Assembly (NCBI GenBank): GCA_033439295.1
Contig: JAVTLE010000005.1
Coordinates: forward strand, 3,584,501 to 3,648,500
From: Deuterostichococcus epilithicus
Lineage: Eukaryota; Chlorophyta; Trebouxiophyceae; Prasiolales; Stichococcaceae
Direction of reading: 5' to 3'
Length of the DNA: 64,000 nt
Both the position numbers and the translations under genes were made by a program. Positions 36,043 through 46,733 of the stretch are shown here, one piece after another. Position 1 is the stretch's first letter, and each line of letters opens with the position of its first letter. The notes under the pieces are model-generated. The model worked only from the letters and a program-made list of their open reading frames with translations, did not search any database and was not told where the DNA came from.

Positions 36043-39000
36043 GTGCAACAACTCCTAAGCTCCTGTGCCGCCCAATCCGAGGCTGGGCTAGGACGCTGTC
36101 GGCAGCTCAACCGCTACATACTAGACTGCATCAAGGTAATGATAGCCCCGCTGCCTGTTCTTGGTGAATCGTCCGTCTGCATAGTTTTGAGGGAGCTCTG
36201 GCTTGATCTAATGCAACATGCATGCCAATTCGGCCGCGGCGCACGCCTCAGCCACGCCACATCCTCGATGCTTACTCCTTGCCTTCTCCGTGCTCGCTCT
36301 CAGGCTGAAGGGACGCGATGTCTGCGCTGCACCTTCACCCGAATCAAACACATCAACACGAAAGCGAGCCTCTGCCTTGCTGTGCGCAACCCCGGGCGCT
36401 TCGCCCTCAAGAACGGCACAGCCGGTGGGCTTCCGAATCTTGGCAAGTAGAAGCTTGCGAGACAGCTCATGGCCTCTGGTGCCGGTGCATGCTGCTATGC
36501 TGCCAACAAGTGGTCGACAGCTGTCGTCAACTAGCAAATCCCTCAGCAATGCAACGGCAGATGCAGTGTGCTCCGAGGTTTCGTGGAGAGGGTCAATATG
36601 GCAACTGAGTCGTTGACCTTGCCAGTGTTGTACTGTGCGTGCAATGGCAGGTGATTGTTGGCGGGGTATAGCAAAGGAGGGAATGGCTTTCATGCTGAGG
36701 TGGTGCGGATGTCGACTGCTGCAGTGCCAAAGGCGGGTCTGCAGCCGGGCAGGTCGCCAGACGGCGCGGTGGACTGCCCGGCTGGAACCGCCAAGAAGAA
36801 TGCTGGGTCGTATCGCTGCCCAAGGTGTACGGGAAGGGGATACCAGCCCCAGACAGGTCAAAACCGGTGCCTCGTCTGCCCTAGTGGCTATCACATCAAT
36901 ACCGCTCGCACGGCCTGCGGTGCGCCTCCCAATTGTGATTGAATCCTGGCTACTAACGTTGACGAGTAGTCCTGTCAGTTCTGGTCTATTCAGTTTTGGC
37001 TTGGAGATGGAGTGGGCATGAGCAATGTGTGGGCGAAAAACCTGTGGAGCACATTGCTCTCGCAGTGGAACAAGGGTTGATAGATTGTCACAAGGGTGTA
37101 GTTGCAGGCCGGTTGTGCAGCTGAGGACATGTTGCGTTTGCCGTGCCGCAATTCTTGTCATACATTGTGCCTATGGGAGTTTGTATTGCCATTTTTTCCG
37201 CCGCCCAAACCGCCGCCTGCGCCCCCACAGCACCCGGCTTTGACGCCGCCACCGTTCCCACCGCCCAGCCCCNCGCCTGNGCCTCCATTGTACGCAACTT
37301 CGAAGCCGCCGNCATNACCGCCGCCATCGCCGCCGTCGCCGCCGCCCGGCCCGCCACCTACGCCTCCGCCGTTCCCACCTTCGCCGTCCTTGCCGTCGAG
37401 CCCGCTGCCTGCCATCCCCACCTCCGACGCCACCGCCGTCCCNGCCNCCCAGCNAGCCNCCTTCCCTTCCACAGTCCCCACCTCCAACGGCACCGCCGGT
37501 CTCGCCACCTACGCCGCCACCGTCCCTGCCGCCCAGCCCNCCNCCCGCGCCNNCGCCATTCCCACCTCCACTGCCGCCGCCGTCACCGCCGCCCAGCCCG
37601 CCGCTTGCGCCACCGCCNTCCCTACTTCCGATGCCACCGCCATCACCGCCACCTGTGCCACCGCTTAGCCCGCCGCTTGCACCTTCACCGTCCCGACCTC
37701 TGACGCCGCCGCCGTCCCCGCCGCCCAGCCCGCCACCCACGCCGCCGCCATTCCCACCTCCAATGCCGCTGCCGTCCCCGCCACCCCCTCCACCGCCTAT
37801 GCCTCCACCGTCCCCACCTCCGGCACCACTTGCGATGCAACCACCGTCGCCGCCACCCACGCCGTCGCCGTCCCCGCTGCCCAGCCTGCCGCCTGCGCCA
37901 CCGCCATTCCCACCTCCAATGCTGCCGCCGTCCCCGCCGCCCAGTCCACCGCCTATGCCTCCACCGTCCCCACCTCCGACACCACCTCCAATGCCACCGC
38001 CATCGCTGCCACCCACGCCTCCGCCGTCCCCATCGCCCAGCTCGCCGTCTGCGNNACCGCCATTCCCACCTCCAATGCCGCCGCCGTCCCCGCCGCCCAG
38101 CCCACCGCCTATGCCTCCACCGTCCCCACCTCCGGCACCACCTCCAATGCCACCGCCGTCGTTGCCACCCACGCCGCCGCCATTCCCGCCGCCCAGCCTG
38201 CCGCATGCACCTCCACCGTCCCCACCGTCAAGGCCACCTCCGACGCCGCTGCCGTCCCCGCCACCTTCACCGCCGCCTAGCCCGCCGCCTACACCTCTAT
38301 CACCCCCACCTCCAACGCCGCCGCCGTCCCCGCCGCCTACACCTCCGCCATCCCCACCACCTGCGCCGCCGCTGGGCTGCCCCTTGAACCTTGCAACTCG
38401 TGAGTCCAAGGAGCTTGACAAACTGTGCTTCGGCTTGCCGGCGAACTCTGCCCTTTGCTGTTGATGACAATAAATTCGGTCTTTTGTTTGTTTGAATGGC
38501 AATGCTTCTCACAGCAAGTTCTCTGAGTGAATGGCTGCCATGTGCAGGTTGCATGGTCCGCAATGACGCATCAGTGTGCCGCTCCCAAGATGGCTTATAC
38601 TTCTCTGTGAACCTTGAGGTGCGATCTGGCTGTCGTCGGCTGCATCTACGATGTGGAACCCTTGCAATCACGTCAAGCTTGAGCAGTCTCAATGTCGTGT
38701 GAGGTTCGAAACCGAAAACTTCTGCAATCGCTACAGTTGAACGCAACAGCAGAGCTTGCAGCAGAGCTTATGGTGGCATGCCAGGCACCCTACTACGGCG
38801 CTGACACGACACACCCGTTTGGCGCCTTTGAGCTTTGGTGCGTGCGCTTATCTTGCAAACGCATGTGGCTGCTTGCCACCAGATTGAGCCCTTGCATGCT
38901 AAGGGCGGCCTGTAGCTCCATTAGTTGGCTGCCGGCTGCTGAAGTGCTGCTTGCCCGGCACTGCATAATGCGACACCAACATGCAACGCCTTCCAGCGGA

Positions 39001-39453
39001 GACAGTGGGTTTGTCGCTTGCTGCAGTGCTGCGGTGGGCGTAACACGGTGCCAGAACTGGGGGATTGCGGTTGCATTCGTGGGTCCCATGCAGCTGCGCC
39101 CAGACCTCGCCTTTCTGGTAGCGAACTGCGTGGGAGGCTGTGCGGAACTCAACTCAAACGCTGCCCAGTACGTCTGGGAAGGGAGTACTGATCGTCGGGA
39201 TCTGGGCTCCGCCACTAGCGTCCACTACTGCAGCACCTTTTCACCAGGAACTACCAGCACCCCTGCGGCCTGTGCAAATGTTCTTGGTCCGCAGTTTGGT
39301 GAACGGGCATCTGAGGATTCCACGACCCCGCAGACGGTGCTGTGCGCCGTGTGTCCTGCAAACTGCCGCTCGTGCGACCCTCATGTGCCGGGGACGTGCA
39401 GCACATGCATCGTGGGCTTTGCGCCCAACAACGGAGAATGCACTCTCATTTAA
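36043..39453 (+). CDS. Secreted Cys-rich / proline-rich / Cys-rich wall-type glycoprotein (N-terminus unresolved)
   Basis: Probable extracellular matrix protein. Exons in phase: 36043-36135 (ends RYILDCIK); 36745-36919, a GCC2/GCC3- or ephrin-receptor-like Cys repeat (CPAGTAKKNAGSYRCPRC, then CLVCPSGYHINTA); 37121-38399, a long PPSPPP / PPPTPPPFPPP region expected to be hydroxyproline-glycosylated; then 38548-38618, 38737-38837 and 39027-39453, a Cys-bearing domain ending in a furin-like CPANCRSCDPHVPGTCSTC motif and TAA. The proline exon is one base out of frame overall. The slip lies near 37408, in a stretch with several N bases, so an assembly error is the simplest reading. The arrangement of two globular parts around a proline rod resembles pherophorins in plan, but I do not claim that family. 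The first exon is not identified. The Cys-repeat and proline parts could also be separate genes, though phases support one. Confidence 0.6.
37190..38390 (+). repeat. Proline-rich PPSPPP low-complexity repeat
   Basis: About 1.2 kb of CC(G/A/T)-rich sequence codes PPSPPP, PPPTPPP, PFPPPMP and related units. The antisense strand is open as a Gly/Asp-rich frame, which is a shadow. There are about fifteen single N bases between about 37273 and 38056, and the repeat is a likely misassembly site. Confidence 0.9.
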
Positions 39454-41848
39454 TTGACAGGGTGCGAGAGCTTCTCAGCACAGCGCCATGCTTGTCCTTG
39501 CCGTTCGTACATGTCAGGACCCAATGCCGATGTTGAGGGCTGTGGTGGCAACCAATCGTAGCACCATGGTTGATTGCAGGCGTGACGACGGCGCTGAGAA
39601 GTATGCTAGCGGATGATGATGGCCGGCAGATTATGCTTGGGCAATAGAGATGACCGCAAGTAAGACTCTTGACAAAGGCGGCGGCGCCTACTGCAGGACT
39701 GCGGACGAAGCTGTAGGATGGGTGCTGTGATGCCGTCGTCTGGGGCATTGCCCTACGCGCAGACGACTTGAGGGCCGGTCACCTAGTGGAGGCGCCGGCC
39801 AGCGTGGTGCCACCATTGCACCTGAGCAGTAGTTAATCGGAGCGAGCATACGACGCAGCATTCACATCGAGAGATAGACGACCCAGCTTTCCTCTCAATT
39901 CCGTCGAGAATCTCCTCGAAAATGGCGGTTTATTGCTCCGCGAATCCAATGTTTCCGACCACATTCCCGTCTGCCCATGTTGGAAACCCTGTAAACGCAA
40001 CTCCGCCGGTCCCACACCTGCGAACCCCATATCCACTCCTACTTTACACACATTTGCGGCAGATTCCTTCCGCGCACGCACAAGCGCCATGCAGCTACCG
40101 GTCCTCGCCCCACACTCCCACACGTTCCACAGACGGAGCGCCCCGGTGCCATTTACACACCTGTCGCTTGACAGCAGGGCAGCACGCCTTCCATCGGCGT
40201 GGCCAGCTTGTGTTCTCCTTGTTGCTTACGTTGACACCCAAACCACGGTTGGCGGCCTTTGCTCCCTGAGGCCAGGCCCTTGTCTCAGCATGCCGACATT
40301 ATGCTATTGCAAGTTGAGATGAGCTGAATCTTGCACACGGCATCATCATGACGTTCTGCAGCGCGCCGGGCTGCGAGCCAAGTCGCAAATGTGCATATAA
40401 CGACAGGCAAGAGTTTATTTCATGTCTGCAGCCGGCGTACTGGCGTCCTCCTACCATGCGGCAGGCGTCCTCCCGGGCTCAGGAGGCGACGTTAAGCCAT
40501 AGCAGCCCTTCCGCCACCTGGTGAGCTCATTGCTGATCGCAGGCACGTGTGTCTCCTCTGAGATTTCCAATCTGCGGCTGACGAGAGTTTGTGGCGCATA
40601 CCCAGAGCGCAAACAACGTGCGGTTGTCTTGATGATGATCTTGTACTCGTGCAGTCTGCTGATGCTGACGATCCCGCCCGGACTATCAGAGCGCTGGTGT
40701 GCCGGCTGCTGAGCCAGCCAAAGAAGTGCAGACACAGCCACAAGCCACGCACTGCGGCTCGGCTCCTGCTGCTGGTGCTGTTGACCGGTCCGGCAGCGGC
40801 CACTACGCGGAATGATATCATTGTGTCCCCAGTCGGCAACGCGCCTGCTCTGGCTTGACAAACGAATGACCGGGTCTGTGACGGTGTTTTCATTCTTTCC
40901 GTTGGACAACCGGTGGGTTTGCCGCACGCCGCAATTCGGCAATTGGCAGCTGCTCCGCAGTACTAGCCGATGATGCGTTGCAGATTTATCATCTGTGAGT
41001 CGAGCAAGCCCTGATTTGACTGCTCTCTGAAGCTTTGGACTCCATGATGCCTCGTTAGATTACTGCCACGCTCTGAAATGCATGTGCGCTGCAGCACTAC
41101 TTGGGATCATCCATCTTATTGTGGGGTAGCACTGCCTAACGAATCGGGTTTTAGGCATCGGGAACGATCGAGTGTAATCACTGAGCATCTTAATCGCTTG
41201 CGAATGAGCCCTGGCTATGGTTTGCAGACTTGCCGCGCCGCCCTGCAACCAAACGGCCCGGAGTGCATCGATAGCTTGACAACTTCTTACGGGGCCACAT
41301 AAGCCGTTGTAGTCGAAAAGCGTTGCGCAGCCGCATCTGCTGACTCGCTCGGAGGGGCGATCCGACCTCCCAGAGATCAGTCCCGTACACCCTCAGTACA
41401 CTGTGACTTTCACTAAATCCCATCCACAAACCGTAGCAAGACCGCAGGTCTGTGTTTGCTTGAAAGTTGAGGCGCCAATATATCTTGCAGTTGACTGAAG
41501 ATGAACGCAGTGCTGCACCAAAATTTTGAATCAGTCCTCGCAGCCATCACATCTGACCGAGAAATGTGCTCGGCGCCAACAGCTGCACTTCTGACTTCCG
41601 TGTCTCTGTAGCTCGCTCAGCTGGGGGCGGCGGCATCTTGGAGCTGTCACCCCGGGTTTCTGCTTAGAATCGCCGTGCTATGGATGGCAGGACGACATTT
41701 TAAATGCCATCGCCTCGTTGCTCGAGATTGAAGGCCTAAAGCTTGTGCGATTAGTGCTGTAACGAGATAGCCGCACACCGCGCGTGGTCATGGCCAACTC
41801 GGTGGCGACGACCCGCTGACGCCACGGTGCCGGCCCGAGTTGGGACAG
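39454..41848. other. Intergenic stretch before gamma-tubulin; nothing firmly supported
   Basis: About 2.4 kb. A TGTAA motif at 39990-39994 could be the polyadenylation signal of the proline-rich gene, though it is over 500 bp from the stop. A frame at 40589-40858 ends with a hydrophobic stretch (ARLLLLVLLTGPAAA) that looks like a signal peptide. It has no following exon and no recognised family, so it is not called as a gene. The gamma-tubulin promoter should lie in the last few hundred bases. Confidence 0.35.
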
Positions 41849-44800
41849 ATGCCACGCGAGGTGGTCTGCCTGCACGTCGGACAGTGCGGCAACCAGATCG
41901 GCAGCGAGTTCTGGAAGCGGGTGAGGCTGCAGCTGGTGTGTCCGCAAGTCTGCGCGGGCTGGCGTGCCGGTGTGGCTGGTGCCGCGGCAGCTGTTGTCTC
42001 GTGTGTCCCTCAAAAGTGCTGTCCCACATGGCTGCAGCTGTGTCAGGAGCATGCGCTGGCGAATGACGGCACGCTGCAGGACAGCGCCACAGAGGTGGGA
42101 CGCTGCCTTCTGGGCGAACACCGCTCCCGCGCGCGGCCACGACCGGCCGCTGCACCTGCTCGTCACTCGCCTGCTGCTGCAGGCTCGCGACTGCGGCTGC
42201 CACGACCTTCCAGGACCTCTGCTGCGCCACATCGCCTCACAGGCGTGCGGGGTTGCTTGCACAGGGGCAGGACGCAAGGGATGTGTTCTTTTCAGAGTCT
42301 GACGACGGCCGCTACACTCCCCGCGCCCTGCTGTTCGACCTGGAGCCAAGGTGACTCGCTCCCATCCGCCTCTCTTGAGCATCTCAGTGCGGTCCGTCAC
42401 TTGTGCATGGTGTCTGGCACGAGACGGGACCGCCTTGGCAGCGCAGCCTCCCGAGCAGGTTGCGAAAGGTAGCAGAGGTAAAGCTCGATGTTGCTGCGCT
42501 TGAATGCGCGTGGAGGCAGGCAACAACGTTCATGCTCAGGCAGGCGCAGGCGGCGGTCGCCGGGAAGAAAGTAGGTGAAAACATGTGTTGGGAAAGCAGA
42601 AAGAATCGAGTTTCGCTGCTGAAACCTGAATACAAACACCTGCCCCGACCTGAGGACAGGCAGACTCCTCTGGAGTCCATTGTGACTGCAGCAGTCGTGC
42701 AGCATTTACTCATCTTTCCACTGACCTCCAGGGTGCAGGTGGGAACACTGGAGAATCTGATCAGTCTGGCAGTATCCATCTTCCTTCCAACACAATAGCA
42801 CAGTTTTGTGCGCCCTGCGCAGGGTGATCAGTGGCGTGCAGGCCGAGGAGCTGGAGAATCTGCTCAATCCGGCGCGGCGTCCATCTTCCATTTGGTGCAA
42901 CAGCACAACGTGTGTGCGTCCTGCACAGGGTCGTCAATGGCGTGCAGGCGGGGGAGCTGCGGGGGCTGTTCAACCCGGAGTCCATCTTCCTGTCGACTCA
43001 CGGCGGCGGCGCTGGCAACAACTGGGCGTCGGGCTACGACCAGGCGGCCAAGTCGGCGGAGGACATCCTGGACATGCTGGGTGAGGGTTTTGTGAAGTGT
43101 TTGAGCCCTAAGTTTGGAGACTTGGGATACCCAGGCAAGTTTGAGTCGGCATGTCGTTCGCATGCTGGGAGTGCCGAAGGAAGGTCAAGGTGAGGGTCAT
43201 TGGAAAGGTTTCTACAACGCCTTGCAAAATGAGCCGCCTCCGCGGCAAGCAGGCTGGGAATGAAGCGCCACACCCCTCGTGGCGGCGGGGCACCATGAGC
43301 ACGCGTCCTGTTGCTGGGCCTCGGCTCCATTTCCATGTGTTTCAGGCGAAAACTGCAGGGCGGGAGGCACGCACCGGCGCCAGCCTGCAGGTTTCATGTC
43401 AAGCCCTCTCTTTTCATGTCGGCCATGGCAGCACGCTACTGCATTCTTGGCGCTTCTTTGCTGCGGTATTGAAGCTGCTGCTCTTCCGGCCCACCTGCAG
43501 AGCGGGAGGCGCGCAACAGCGACAGCCTGCAGGGTTTCATGCTGAGCCACTCCATCGCTGGCGGCACCGGCAGCGGCATGGGCTCGCTGCTGCTGGAGAC
43601 GCTGAGCGACCACTTCCCCAAGGCGCTGGTGCACACCTACAGGTTGCCGCTTTCTCGCACACTGCAGTGCTTGACACTCCGAAAGTCAGTCGTGATCTCT
43701 GCCGCAGGCTGGGTCACACGTCATTGGAGCTGTCCGCAGTTCAGGCTCTGAAGAGACCAGCGTCACCATGCTGCATCGCGCCCGGCTCGAACACAGAATC
43801 ACATGTCGTGCTGTGGATCTGCTCCGCAGCGTCTTCCCGCACCGGAGCGACGACGTGGTTGTGGAGCCATACAACTCGGTGCTGACGCTCAAGCGCCTGA
43901 AGCACCACGCAGATGCCGTCACGGTGCGGCCCCGCCGATTCATAACAAAGCATCGCAGAACCGGGGGTCTGCGAGCGGTTTCTGCAACCTCACATCGTCG
44001 CAGGCTGCGGGGCTGCTGCAGAAGAGTTTCCGGGAGCAGGGGGTCACAGGCTCTGCCCGCTGCAGTGAATCGATCCTTGATTGGGCAAGGATGACAAGCC
44101 ACCTGTCCCTGATCTCGTGCTACACAGACGTCGCAGGGAAAGAGTGCAACACTATAGAATGACAGAGCACGTCTGACCTCGATCGCAGGTGCTGGACAAC
44201 CCTGCTCTGGATGCGCTGGCGCACAAGCAGCTGGGCTTCAGCAACCCCACAGTGGCGCAGATGAACAGCCTGGTGGCCGGCGCCATGGCGCTCACGACCG
44301 CGCCGCTGCGCTTTCCCGGTGTGCCTGTACAGTCTCTTCTCTTTCCTGTGCCCTGGCGACTGCCGTTGTGCAGGAGGTGCGGGCTTGCACCTTCCGCAGC
44401 GCCGTCGGGTGTAACATGCCAGGGGTGCTGGTGATGCCTTCACGCCCCTGGACAGCCTTGCACGCCCGCATCCGAAACCCAAGGTGCATGCAACAGCCCT
44501 GCCCGATCACGCCAGCGCCACACACATGCCCGTGCCTGCCGCTGCCGCCCGCCACAGAGTCCTTTTGCGCAACCACCCGCACAGGCCCCATGTTCAACGA
44601 CATGGCCGACCTGCTGGGGCTGCTGGTGCCGGCGCCATTCGCGCACTTCCTGCTGGCGGCTGCCGCGCCGCTGGCGCCGGGCGTGCGCGCCAGCAGCGTC
44701 CCGGACGTTATGCACCGCCTGCTGCTGCCTCGCAACCTGATGGCCAGCCCGCCGGACGCCGCCGCCCTGGCCAAGCAGCCGCCGCGCTTCCTGGGCGCGG

Positions 44801-46198
44801 TCGACATCCTGCAGGCGCGCGGCCGCTCACAGTCTGCAGCGTGCAGGCAGGGTTTGCTATCAGATCGTTCAGCGCCTCGCTCCTGGGCAGGACATGCTGT
44901 GGATGCGTCGCATGTATGGACAGGGCTGTATTTTCGGGGTGCTCAGTGAGGCGTGCACCTCCTGGTGTGTGCTGCGACTGCACCGGCGGCACAGGCTCAT
45001 GACTTGCAGCATGGACCAGGAGGCGGGCGGATCTGGGACTGAGGCACCCGGCGTCAATAGAGCGGGAGGAATGAATTACACGCGCACTGTGGCGCAAGCA
45101 TCCCGCTGTGGGACGCCGTTCAGCTGTAGCACCCTGGTTCACGGCATGTGAAGGGTGGCCTGCTGCCGTCGCGGCGCCGGCTCACAAGATGCTGGACCGA
45201 AACCCTACACTATCTGCTACAGGGTGAGGTGGACCAGACAGGGTGGCAGAAGGGTTTAGCGCAGCTGCGTGAGCGGGGCGGCCCACCCTTCGCGCTGCCG
45301 CATGCTCAGCTGCAGGTGAGCTTGCGTGATTCGTGTCTGTTGTCGCACCCCTGCACACAGTGCTCCTCATATAGGGTCTACACCCTCGTCATTACGGCGC
45401 GCCGCATGTGGAGCCCGGCTCTGCTGTGCCGCGCAGCCGATGCCGTCGGCGCCTTTCCTGTGAGCATGGTCCAGTCCCAAACTTCGGACAAGCCGCTTGG
45501 ATTGCCAGCGTCCCTGACAACGCTGCACATCATGTTGCCATGCAGCTGGTCAAGGCACGGGCGTCGCCGTACAATGCGCGGCACCACCGCGTCTCCGGCC
45601 TCATGCTGGCCAACAGCACCTCAGTGCGGCACATCTTCGACCGCACCCTGGGCCTGTACGATCGCCTCATGGAGCGCAAGGTGAGCTGGGCGCTGCCCCT
45701 CTGGAGCTGCTGACCGTGCACCCAGCAGGGGTGCGCGGCTGTCTGGTGGAAGTGGCCCCCGCATGTGCAAGTTCTGGCTTGCCGCGCCTCCGGCTACGCG
45801 GCGGGGTGAACCACGCTGATGTGATGCACGCCCTGGTGCGCGCTGCGAACTGCATGTGCCCAGACTGCGCGCAGCGGCACACCGTGCCCACCTCAGAGCA
45901 CTGCTGCAGCCGTCCTGGCTCGCACACGGCAGCCTGTGCCTGCGCCTGTGCACATGCAGACGGCAGGCCGAAGCCTGAACCCTATGATGCCTGCACCTTG
46001 GCAACTGCAGGCGGCAGGCTGAAGCCTGAACCCTGTGTGATGCAGGCGTTTGTGGCGGAGTACGAAAAGTTCCCCATGTTCCACAGCGGCGAGGGGCGGC
46101 GGCGGGTGGCCAACCTCGACGAGTTTGACGACTCGCGGGAGGAGGTCGCGTCGCTGTCGGCGGACTACAAGGGCTTCGAGGCGGCGTCGGAGGCGTGA
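41849..46198 (+). CDS. TUBG: Gamma-tubulin, 11 exons
   Basis: Gamma-tubulin nucleates microtubules within gamma-TuRC at centrosomes and basal bodies. Exons: 41849-41920, 42038-42094, 42271-42350, 42929-43080, 43501-43642, 43830-43923, 44189-44318, 44585-44814, 45223-45315, 45546-45680, 46046-46198. All phases agree, giving 1,338 nt, 445 aa (human 451). The N-terminal [12 protein letters not shown] is at residues 11-22. The tubulin signature [10 protein letters not shown] is at about 140-149. VINGV-type, [29 protein letters not shown] and [12 protein letters not shown] segments identify the gamma class rather than alpha or beta. The C-terminal part ([17 protein letters not shown]) is also gamma-like. 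Intron 8 has an atypical CAG|GCGCGC donor, which should be checked. Exons 4 and 5 have decayed copies in the preceding introns. Confidence 0.95.
42732..43000 (+). repeat. Exon-4 echo array in gamma-tubulin intron 3
   Basis: The real exon starts at 42929 after GCACAG. Copies start at 42823 (after GCGCAG) and 42732 (after CTCCAG). They share GGCGTGCAGGC, GAGCTG, CTGGAGAATCTG and CCATCTTCC blocks. Spacing is 91 and 106 bp. The units include the intron 3' end as well as exon start (GTGTGCGTCCTGCACAG against TTGTGCGCCCTGCGCAG). The first copy carries a deletion. All three AG acceptors are intact. Confidence 0.85.
43359..43410 (+). repeat. Echo of gamma-tubulin exon 5
   Basis: Starting after AACTGCAG, about 52 bp match the start of exon 5 (43501) at roughly 80% (GCGGGAGGC, CAGCCTGCAG, GTTTCATG), at an offset of 142 bp. 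One base is missing after CTGCAG, so the copy goes out of frame. Confidence 0.85.
45958..46045 (+). repeat. 52-bp tandem repeat ending at the acceptor of gamma-tubulin exon 11
   Basis: GGCAGGC(C/T)GAAGCCTGAACCCT occurs at about 45962 and 46013. The second unit runs into the real TGATGCAG acceptor; the first runs into TGATGCCTGC, where the AG is lost. This is another duplicated splice-site region. Confidence 0.75.
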
Positions 46199-46733
46199 CG
46201 CCGACCATCAACACCGTGGGTGGTGGCCGAGGGCGGAGCTGTGGCTGGCCCCGCGATTGCTGCAGCCTTTGTATAGAGTGGTCAAGCTGCTCGTTTTGTG
46301 GCGCGCTCTGCCTGCGCCAGATGCCCAAATTGGCCAATGAAGGGACTGCTAGATGTCACGCAGCGCTAGACGCTGGCACGAACACGAGTTGCAACGTGCG
46401 GTAGAAGCCTCGAAGCGGTCAGGCAGTCTCGAGGCAGTTAGGTTTGGGCTTGAGGAATTTGCTACAGAACAGCACTTTGCGCTCGAACGACACACAAACA
46501 GATGGCGGTAGGCAATCTACTGTTGCATCCTGTCACTGAACCAGTTTAAAAAAACTAAGTGGTCCCGGTTGCCTTTCTATACTGTCACAACCGTCATGCG
46601 GCGTTGGGACCACGTCGGTTATATCAGATTCTTCAATAATCTGCACAGTCCGCCCGTAGCTGCAGCAATGGAACGCTCACTGTCAGAAAAAAACCGGTCG
46701 TGGTGCAAGCACAGCAAGCACTTGTCGAAGGCT
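46199..46733. other. Convergent intergenic region (gamma-tubulin and rhodanese 3' ends)
   Basis: About 535 bp between the gamma-tubulin stop and the last plausible end of the minus-strand rhodanese gene. It should contain both 3' UTRs. I see no further gene or repeat. Confidence 0.4.

Noticed and set aside
37171-38502. 443-codon Gly/Asp-rich open frame on the minus strand
   Set aside because: It is the antisense shadow of the proline-rich repeat; GGT/GGC runs simply mirror CCX codons.
40589-40858. Open frame with a signal-peptide-like LLLLVLLTG stretch
   Set aside because: No following exon, no recognised family, and opposite-strand frames of similar length; too weak to call a gene.
41933-41970. 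Possible echo of gamma-tubulin exon 2, 105 bp upstream
   Set aside because: Begins after GCTGCAG and shares short blocks, but needs several gaps to align; left out of the main echo list.
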